Assembly (NCBI RefSeq): GCF_018446385.1
Contig: NC_056000.1
Coordinates: 36,431,511 to 36,495,510 of the forward strand
Direction: 5' to 3'
DNA: 64,000 bases
DNA from: Zingiber officinale
Taxonomy: Eukaryota; Streptophyta; Magnoliopsida; Zingiberales; Zingiberaceae
Below the pieces are notes generated by a model. It searched no databases. It was not told the origin of the DNA and saw only the letters and a program-made list of their open reading frames with translations. The position numbers and the translations under genes are program-made. The stretch's first letter is position 1; every line of letters starts with the position of its first letter. This document shows, in pieces, positions 57,048 through 64,000 of this stretch.

Positions 57048-57880
57048 CCTGCAGCAAGATTAGCAAAAAGATGAGAAGACTCAAGTACATTAATATCATT
57101 GTTCGATCCTGGCAACCCAAAATACGCATGCCAAATCCACATATCATAATCGCCTACAGCTTCTAGAATAATTGCTGGCTTTCCACTACGACCAGAATAT
57201 TATCCTGCTCAAGCCGTTGGACAATTTTGCCATCTCCAATGCATGCAATCTAGGCTACCTAACATACCTGGAAAACCTCGTAGCTCACCAATATAAAGTA
57301 GCCTAGCAACATCGTGAGCATTTGGAGATCGTAGGTACTGCCCTCCAAAAACTTCAACAACGGCACGACAAAATCGTTTCACACTTTCAATAGCAATTGA
57401 TTCTCCTATTTTAATGTACTCATCAGTAGCATCTGCTGGTACACCGTATGCTAATATCCGAAATGTAGCTGTTATTTTTTGCAAGTTTGACAAACCAAGT
57501 CTTCAAAGTCCATCTCTTCTTTGTATAAAATAGTTGTCATGATTAGTAACAACATCACAGATACGCATAAATAAATTCCGTCTCATTCTGAACCTTCTTC
57601 GAAACATTGCATCATTATACAATGCATTTTCGGTGAAATAATCATTGAATAGATTACGATCAGCAGCTTCATGATTACGATTGATCATCTTATGACCAGG
57701 AATTGAGCCTCAATGCCTGCTTTTGTTGCTTCCTTCATTGAGATAATTTAAGACAATTTGATTATAGGTAGAAATCACCTGAGCGATCAGTTGTTGCCTT
57801 GCACTAAAACTTTCTGCATTGTTATCATCATCAGAGCTTGAAGATGATAAATTTGATGAACCTTCAATATTGTTATCCAT
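57048..57880 (-). pseudogene. Harbinger transposase, N-terminal and central part
   Basis: From ATG 57880 one frame runs to the hAT insertion. A Ser/Asp-rich N-terminus (residues 1-25) is followed by FRMRRNLFMRICD (DNA-binding helix region), FRILAYG, FPGMLGSLDCMHW (first catalytic Asp), IILEAVGDYDMWIWHAYFG (second Asp) and LPGSNNDINVL. In-frame stops: TGA 57712-57710, TGA 57505-57503, TGA 57211-57209 and TAA 57202-57200. The TGA at 57211 is where Trp is usual. No frameshift. The family cuts and pastes its element into TTA-like sites; this copy cannot make the enzyme. Confidence 0.88.
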
Positions 57881-58279
57881 TTTCTGAGATAATTGAATGG
57901 ATGAGGTACATGTTGCTTATGGGGTATGTATTTATAATGTATGTTATAAACACATTTGGACAAATATGCACAGATGACGTGACACAACAATGACAACATC
58001 GAGACAAGTTTAGCAGGCAACGTGACCGAGCATTGAACACATATTTTTGTGTGCCCAGATGATGTGACCTAACAATGAAAACATTTGGACAAATATGCAC
58101 AGATGACGTGACACAATAATGACAACATCAGGACAAGTTTGGCAGGCGACGTGACATGACACTGAATCAAAATTTACATAATTTTATATTCACATTTTTT
58201 CACTATATAATGACTTACCCGATATTGGTATAACACATTGTATGTCAACAATTTTTGTGAGGGTTTCTCTTCTACTAAA
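57881..58279. repeat. Harbinger intergenic region with a two-copy repeat
   Basis: A block containing ACATTTGGACAAATATGCAC and GATGACGTGACAC occurs at about 57952 and again at 58081, about 129 bp apart. It lies between the divergent transposase and ORF1 starts, so probably in the shared promoter region. Confidence 0.7.
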
Positions 58280-58442
58280 ATGAGTGCAACCCCCTGACAA
58301 GCTTCATACTCATTTGAAGAAGATAAACACTTATGTTATGTTTACCTTCATATTTCACAAAATCCAATCATTGGGATCAACCAATCGAAGGATCAATTCT
58401 GGGCAAGAGTTGAGAAAGAGTTTCATGCAGATCCAAATTTTG
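58280..58442 (+). pseudogene. Harbinger ORF1 N-terminus, cut by LTR element
   Basis: ATG 58280, then TGA at 58295-58297, then an open stretch with EDKHLCYVYLHISQNPIIG and QFWARVEKEFH. This is the trihelix/NAM-associated domain typical of the second gene of PIF/Harbinger elements, a DNA-binding partner of the transposase. It stops at 58442 where TGTTGGTG begins. Confidence 0.72.
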
Positions 58443-58546
58443 TGTTGGTGCGGTTTGCACTAACGATTTAACCCAGGTTTTGATGAATGACAAATAGGTT
58501 AAGTTAGGTTTATTGTTGATCTAACACTCTGATCGTGTGCAGGATA

Positions 58547-58751
58547 AGTCCAGACAGGTCGACAGGCTGACCGGATGTCTGGCACGAAGCCCAGCTAGGT
58601 CGACGGGCTGACCGGATAGCTGATGAGAAGTCCAAGCGGGTCGACGGGCTGACCGGACGCTTGGCAAGAAGTCCAGCTAGGTCAACGGGCTGACCGGATA
58701 GCTGGCGAGAAGTTCAGACGGGTCGAAGGGCTGACCGGACGTTTGGCAGGT
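58547..58751 (+). repeat. Five 41-bp tandem units, each a hairpin with its own stem
   Basis: Units start at 58547, 58588, 58629, 58670 and 58711. All share GGTC-(8-nt loop)-GACC-GGA. The 7-bp outer arms differ: CCAGACA/TGTCTGG, CCAGCTA/TAGCTGA, CCAAGCG/CGCTTGG, CCAGCTA/TAGCTGG and TCAGACG/CGTTTGG. Four of the five pair fully (the last with two G-U type pairs); unit 2 has one mismatch at its base. Confidence 0.93.
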
Positions 58752-58820
58752 AAGTAAGGTAAGTCACTGGAGGGGAGTGATTGCGAGGACGCGTTCCCGG
58801 AAAGGGAACATTAGGCGTCG

Positions 58821-58893
58821 ATCCGGCTTAGATCCATTTCGGATATCTAAGTCGAGATCGTGACTAGATTCCGGTCTTGGAAAGACGGAATCT
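58821..58893 (+). repeat. Two further inverted repeats in the LTR
   Basis: CTTAGAT (58827-58833) pairs with ATCTAAG (58845-58851). AGATTCC...GTCTT (58866-58878) pairs with AAGAC GGAATCT (58882-58893) around a 3-base GGA loop, with one bulged G. Confidence 0.8.
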
Positions 58894-59007
58894 AAGTCAT
58901 ACTTTTTCTGTTAATTCATTGTGCTAACAATCTGTGTTGCAGGGTATATTTTGCCTCGGACTAACCTTGTTTTGCAGGAGAAGGAATCTCTGGAAAAAGG
59001 TGATCCG

Positions 59008-59128
59008 GGCGCCCGGAGGCAAGTTTTATCCTCTGCGTCGCCTCGCCACGTGGAGCATCCTGACTGGACTTACCATGTCGCACCAGGGCGCCCGGAAGGG
59101 ATCCAGGCGCCCGGAGCAGCATATAAAA
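59008..59128 (+). promoter_or_regulatory. LTR promoter: three GGCGCCCGGA boxes and a TATA box
   Basis: GGCGCCCGGA occurs at 59008-59017, 59087-59096 and 59106-59115. TATAAAA follows at 59122-59128. Transcription would start near 59155, putting the hairpin array in U3, which is transcribed only at the 3' end of element RNA. Confidence 0.65.
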
Positions 59129-59503
59129 GAAGCCCCAGGGGTGGAGCTTCCAAAACAACATCTCTCAGAATTCCCAGATTGCTTTGCTGCTCTGTGCTCC
59201 AGCGACGCTAACAAAGCTCCGACAACACGCCCTTGCTCCTTAAGTTTTCTTTTCTGTCGGTACAGCTTTGTGCTTTGTTTCATTAGCATTTCTTGTACTC
59301 TTATTTTTGTAATCACATTCGAATTGCTAGTGATTGCCCAACGAAAGTGGTCAAGGACCACGGGCCTTCGAGTAGGAGTCGTCACAGGCTCCGAACGAAG
59401 TAAAATCAATTGTGTTCATTTACTTTTCCGCTGCGTACTTTTACACTCGAATTTTCGAATCAATATTCACCCCCCCTCTATCGAACGATCACGGTCCTAC
59501 AAG

Positions 59504-59515
59504 TGGTATCAGAGC
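59504..59515 (+). promoter_or_regulatory. Primer-binding site
   Basis: TGGTATCAGAGC, two bases after the LTR end, complementary to initiator tRNA-Met. Confidence 0.88.
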
Positions 59516-59829
59516 AGGTACCGCTCTGATTTGGTGCAACCACCAATCAAGCAAAGGGGGGTCGTTTTAAAGAAAAAAAATTATTAGATATTGTTTGTCT
59601 TTTAAATAAAACCTTACGCCTTTCGTTTTTCCCCTCCAAAATAGTTTTTGAAAAATACATCGCCATCTTTTCACCATTATTTAGTATTTAAAAAATATTA
59701 CATTTTCAAAATTTTGAAATAATATTTTTTCAAATATTTTAATAATATTTTATTATTTTTTTCGAAAAAGCACTGCTAATCCAAGACCAAGTCTTGGGAT
59801 TTTTTTCTGTTTCTCTGTGTGCAAGAATA

Positions 59830-61029
59830 ATGACTCTTTAAGAAGGATGGAACCCCTGCGAATCACCACCATACGATCATGAAGACTTCAACTACTGGAA
59901 ACGATTAATGGAATACTTCTTAGGAAGCGTAGACATCGATTATATGCTAATTTTGAGGAAACCTTCTCAAAACTCGGAACTGAACAAAAAGGTAAGTAAC
60001 ATTATTTGTAATGTTTTACCTAACAATATTTTATGCAGATTAGAAAAGTACAAGAATGCATATGAGCTGTGGACCTAGTTGATCAAGCTTCACGAGACGC
60101 CGATGGAGCTAGAAGATCAAGTTAAAGTCAAATATGGACTCGAGTCAAATCCAACGGAGAAGCCTACTGAATTAGGGGTTGCGCTCAAGATTAGTAATAT
60201 TTATCAAAATACCCCTGCTAATAGTGGTTTAAATAATCAGCATGATGATAAGTATGAAATTAGTCCAAGTATGGTGCATGATAATCTAGATTTAAATGAT
60301 TTAAATTCAAAATCACAAAATAATCTAGACTCTGATCAAGTCAATCAAGATTCTGATCAATTTGGCATCAACCTTGACTTGGTCAAACAGAACAATGACC
60401 AAATCAATTCAAATAATTTAATTAATTCAGAAAATTTAAAATTAGGTGAGCATTTAGACGTAAATAAGTCAAACATTAAAATAAATTTGAATTTAAATGC
60501 TAAAAAAAATGAGAAAATGGATCAAATCAATAAATACCCTGATAAAATATTTAATAATCAAGATAAAATCAGTCTAGAAAATGCTATCCAAAACCAAGAT
60601 AATTTAATTAATAAAAAATTAAACTTTAAAGATAAAACTATTCTAATAAATTCAATTAACCATATCAATTTAAAAGACAAAGAAAATATAAGGATAAAAT
60701 CAAACACTTTGATAAAATCAAAACGGAATTTAACAAACTTAAAATTAAATATTAAAGATAACAAATTAAACAAAAATAATCTAGAAATTTCAAAATTAAC
60801 AATTAATAAAAAGCTAAAAGATAAACCGTTAAGAAAATATAATTCAAACAGTTTAGTTATTTCAAATTTTAAAATAAATAAAAACTTAAACTTTAAAAAT
60901 AAGTTATTAAAGAAAGATAATTCAATTAACCCAATAAAATTGAAATTGAAAAAAAACTCAAATATTAAATACACTCTCTTAAAGAAAGATAATTTGACCA
61001 ATTTAATTAATTCAAAATTAAAAACTTAA
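59830..61029 (+). pseudogene. Gag-like ORF continuing into Asn/Lys-rich low-complexity tail
   Basis: One frame of about 400 codons from ATG 59830 to TAA 61027-61029, interrupted by TAA 59839 and TAG 60076. The first 80 residues (HEDFNYWKRLMEYFLGSVDID, VLPNNILCRLEKYKNAYELW) match the copia-type gag start (DUF4219/UBN2-like). The last 316 codons (from 60079) are open and extremely rich in Asn, Lys, Leu, Ile and Asp, with near-repeats such as LLKKDN and NLKLNIKDN. No zinc knuckle is seen. The tail may be a diverged gag C-terminus, or an AT-rich stretch kept open by its composition. Confidence 0.55.
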
Positions 61030-62933
61030 ATTTAAATTACAAATTAAACATTAAAACTTAACTAAAACCAACTCTAATTATACAAAAATCTTAAATTAAT
61101 GGCCAATAATTTGGGGGAGGCTCTAGAATAGCTGACACCTCTAAAACTAATCTGCCCGAAAAGGGTAACCCCAACCAACCTACCCGACAGGGTAATTAGG
61201 ACTAGTTAAAGAGGGTTCAAGTTTAACTTGAATCATAGTACTGGTGAAGTTTTTTGATGATAGTACGTTGGGGAAGCTTGGGCATCGTATGTCTAGAAAG
61301 ATATGACTTCAATCTGGTGCATTTGGCCAAGTTGAACCGACCAAAGCTACCTTTAAATGGATCCTAACTAGTTAGACCAAGGTTTAGTACTAAGCTCCGT
61401 GGATAGGACTATTCGGAAAACCTCGAAAGGTTGGTTACTTCTAATGACGTCCAAGTGACTCACAAAGCTTAGAAGTTTATCCGAAGAATGCCTATTTGTT
61501 GAGACCAAAGCTAAACCTGAATCTAACACAAGTTAAACCAAACTCTGTAATTAAATCTAATTCATCTCACAAAATTATAGGATTCCCTGATTGATAATCT
61601 AGATCGGGTGAGATAAATAAGGATTAAATTAATTAATTTTCAAACTAAATTAAAATTAAATTTTGAATTTCAAATTAAAATTAAATTTCGAATTTCAAAT
61701 TAAATTAAAATTAAAATTTGAATTTCAAATTAAAATTAAATTTCGAATTTCAAATTAAAATTAATTAAAATTAAATTTCGAATTTTAAATTAAATTAAAT
61801 TAAATTAAAATTAATTTTTTTTTAAAAAAATCTATTTTAAAAATTAAAATTTTTTAAATTAAAAATTTATTTTAACCTAAAAATTATTTAACTTAAAAAT
61901 TTAACTTTAAAAATTTTATATTTAACTTTAAAATCTTTATTCTAAACTTAAAAATTATCTTCAAAATTCTTTTAAAACTATTTTAAAAAGTATTTTAAAA
62001 ATTCCTTTAAAAATTATTTTAAAACATTTTAAAAATTGTTTTAAAAAAAAACTCTTTTAAAAATTATTTTAAAAATTTTAAAAATTTCTTTTAAAAATTA
62101 TTTTAAAACATTTTAAAAATTATTTTAAAAACTCTTTTAAAAAATTATTTTAAACCATTTTAAAAATTATTTTAAAATTACTTTTTAAACTCTTTCAAAA
62201 ACAGAAAAAAAAAAATTTAAAAAAAATCTTTTAAAAATTAAATCTTTAATAAATCATTTTGAAAAATTCTTCTTAAGAATATTGTTTACTTTGATAAAAT
62301 GTTGTTAACTTACAAAAAATTATTCTTATTGATTATTTAAACTTTAAAAATTATTATTTAGATTTTAAATTTTTTTCTTAAACATTATTTTAATCTTAAA
62401 TTAAAACTTATTAAAACTTATTAAAACTTAATTTAAACATTACTTTTCAACTTAATTTAACCTAACTGAAAATTAAAACTTAATTACAATTAAGATTTAA
62501 AAATTTAACTTAAACTTAAAACTTAAACCTAAATTAATCACTGATATTAATTTAAATCTAAAATCAAAACTGAATTGAACGTATTGCCATTAAATAATTA
62601 TAAAAATCATTTTAAAATCTTGTTAGAAATCCCTTAAAAAAAATAATAATAATAATTCTTTTAAATTCATTTAAAACTTAGACACCTAACTTAAAAACTT
62701 AAATTCCGTTAACTTTAACTTTAAACTTAATTATGTAATTAATAAGTAGAACTTAACTATTTAAGTTTAACTTTATTTGAGAACTAAGCTTGATTTGATT
62801 AGCACCTAGGTTTAGCCTTAGTAAAAATATTAAAATTACTCTAAGTCATTTTTTTAATCAACCTTTAAAATATTAATTATTTTTATTAAAACATAATTAA
62901 AGTTTGACTTAAATTGAACCTTACTTAACCTTG
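61030..62933. repeat. Very AT-rich region with short tandem motifs
   Basis: 61080-61620 is unique-looking non-coding sequence with GGTAACCCC/CCCGACAGGGT words. From 61640 to 61800, AATTAAATTTCGAATTTCAA recurs about five times. From 61810 to 62290, TTTTAAAAATTATTTTAAAA-type words repeat irregularly. No gene. Confidence 0.7.
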
Positions 62934-64000
62934 TGTAACGCCCGAAAATTCTCGGAATTTCTTTAGAAATATTCTATGATTTTTCTGGAATTTTAGGATA
63001 TTTTTGACCTATGGTTTACGGATAATTCTAGTAACCAATTGAACCCAGTAGGACCGTGCTGAAAGGAAAGGGAGACAATTTTATTTAAGTTAGAGTTGGG
63101 CCGAAAGTTCCACTTAATATAAATAGAAAAGTTAAGTGGGGTTTGGTTTATTTTGTTTGGTTCGGCAACTTCTCCTCCTCTCCAACCCTCACCGCCGACG
63201 CCCCTTCTCCCTCCTCTTTCTCTCTCGGCGCACCAAGCCTAGGGCCCCAGGGACATCTTCCGACAGCGGCTCTGACACAAGGACGCTCCCCTCCGCAAGA
63301 GGAACGTGTTGGCGCAAGAAGACTATCGAAAGGATCGTCTTCTCCGGAAACCTAGCGACTAGAACCGTAAGGAAACTAGCGTACGAGGTAAGAAACCCCT
63401 CACCTGCGGTATAAGTAGCTTCCGTGTGAATTTTATGTTTTAGTTGAGCAGTACATAGACTTTTGACACAAGGGATGTGAATTAGCGCACACCAAGTGTT
63501 CGATTAAATTGTTCATCGCAGTAAAATGCAACTTAGGCATTTTAGTAGCTTAGATAAATGCAATAGAAGCATTTTTACAGATTATTTAGCTTTGCTTCAG
63601 CTTTTACAGGATAAGATGTCCAATGGGTGGGCTCCCATAGTCGCCTCTAGGTTCAGACAACCTAGCTCTAGGTTCAGATAACCTGGCTCTAGGTTCAGAT
63701 AATCTAGAAAGAGCAAGGCAAGCAATAATTAGTTATATTCAGTATTTTACTTTTCAGTGGCACTGTATAGGATTAGATATCCATTGGGCTGGGCTCCCAT
63801 AGTCGGTCCCTAGGTTTAGATAACCTAGTAAACCCTACTAAATTCGGGACTTGCAAACCCGGGTCTAGTTAGGGACGCGCGCATAGCACGTACAGTTGCC
63901 GGGCCCAAACAACAGCATGTATATGTATTTTCATCTATTATGTATGTAGTTTTAAACTCTCACAAAACAGTTAGGTGAGATCAGCATAGCTTAAGCATTT
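62934..64000 (+). mobile_element. Start of another LTR element, truncated by window end
   Basis: TGTAACGCCCGAAAATTCTCGG resembles the start of LTRs in several plant gypsy lineages. A TATA box (TATAAATA) is at 63118-63125. Downstream, blocks with GGGCTCCCATAGTCG occur near 63630 and 63795, and CTAGGTTCAGATAACCT-like words at 63650-63710 and 63820. The ORFs at 63136-63414 lie in the leader and show no domain. The other LTR end is outside the window, so the call is tentative. Confidence 0.5.
63118..63125 (+). promoter_or_regulatory. TATA box of right-hand LTR
   Basis: TATAAATA about 185 bp into the element, in the expected orientation. Confidence 0.5.

Larger units (their letters stand above)
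58443..59501 (+). repeat. 5' LTR (1059 bp)
   Basis: TGTTGGTGCGG to GGTCCTACA, followed two bases later by a primer site. Its U3 carries the hairpin array, two further hairpins, three GC-rich boxes and a TATA box. Confidence 0.8.
58443..62933 (+). mobile_element. LTR retrotransposon with hairpin-rich LTR, 3' part not seen
   Basis: LTR, methionine-initiator primer site and a gag-like ORF on plus, then 1.9 kb of AT-rich DNA. No protease, RT or integrase is visible before the next LTR-like start at 62934, so it is either non-autonomous or interrupted there. It is inserted in Harbinger ORF1. Confidence 0.75.

Noticed and set aside
60558..61001. 147-codon minus-strand ORF rich in Phe and Leu
   Set aside because: It is the complement of the Asn/Lys-rich frame and arises from AT composition.

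Overview
The window is plant nuclear DNA. It carries copia, Ty3/gypsy, PIF/Harbinger and hAT elements with plant-type domains, GT-AG introns, and one host gene, a GC-rich leucine-rich-repeat receptor kinase. GC-rich coding in the host gene against AT-rich intergenic DNA fits a monocot with a large repeat-rich genome; the species cannot be fixed from sequence alone. No RNA genes or CRISPR arrays were found.

Layout. (1) 1-7416: 3' part of a decayed copia element (5' LTR outside the window) with an extra acidic, membrane-anchored ORF ahead of gag, a broken gag-pol and a 344-bp 3' LTR. (2) 8740-45176: a Tat-type Ty3/gypsy element whose own sequence is about 10.8 kb, swollen to 36 kb by two later insertions. 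It has two ~0.78-kb LTRs, gag-pol with a double RNase H, a 10 x 65-bp tandem repeat, and a spliced antisense gene with its own TATA box. Its integrase is split at the first catalytic Asp codon by a nest of three 2.4-kb-LTR copia elements (13906-29753; a and b in reverse, c forward). Its antisense gene is split by a full-length reverse copia element d (33316-43105, target duplication CATAA). (3) 45348-49099, minus strand: the host gene, a GSO1/GSO2-like LRR receptor kinase with one 74-bp intron, ending only 171 bp from the gypsy 3' LTR. (4) 49100-52472: mostly non-coding, with one weak small-secreted-peptide ORF. (5) about 52473-58442: a PIF/Harbinger element (transposase on minus, ORF1 on plus) interrupted by an intact hAT element (53471-57047, 8-bp duplication CCTGCAGC). 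(6) 58443-62933: an LTR element inserted in Harbinger ORF1, with a hairpin-rich LTR and a gag-like ORF running into an Asn/Lys-rich tail. (7) 62934-64000: start of another LTR element.

The order of insertion can be read: hAT and the hairpin-LTR element are younger than Harbinger; copia a, b, c and d are younger than the gypsy element. Gypsy gag-pol and the Harbinger transposase have open frames broken only by stop codons, many explicable as C-to-T or G-to-A changes, which fits old methylated DNA.

The most unusual signal is at 58547-58751: five 41-bp tandem units, each folding into the same hairpin but with different outer stems whose two arms change together. Second is the three-exon antisense gene of the gypsy element, whose frame closes exactly across two introns and one insertion.
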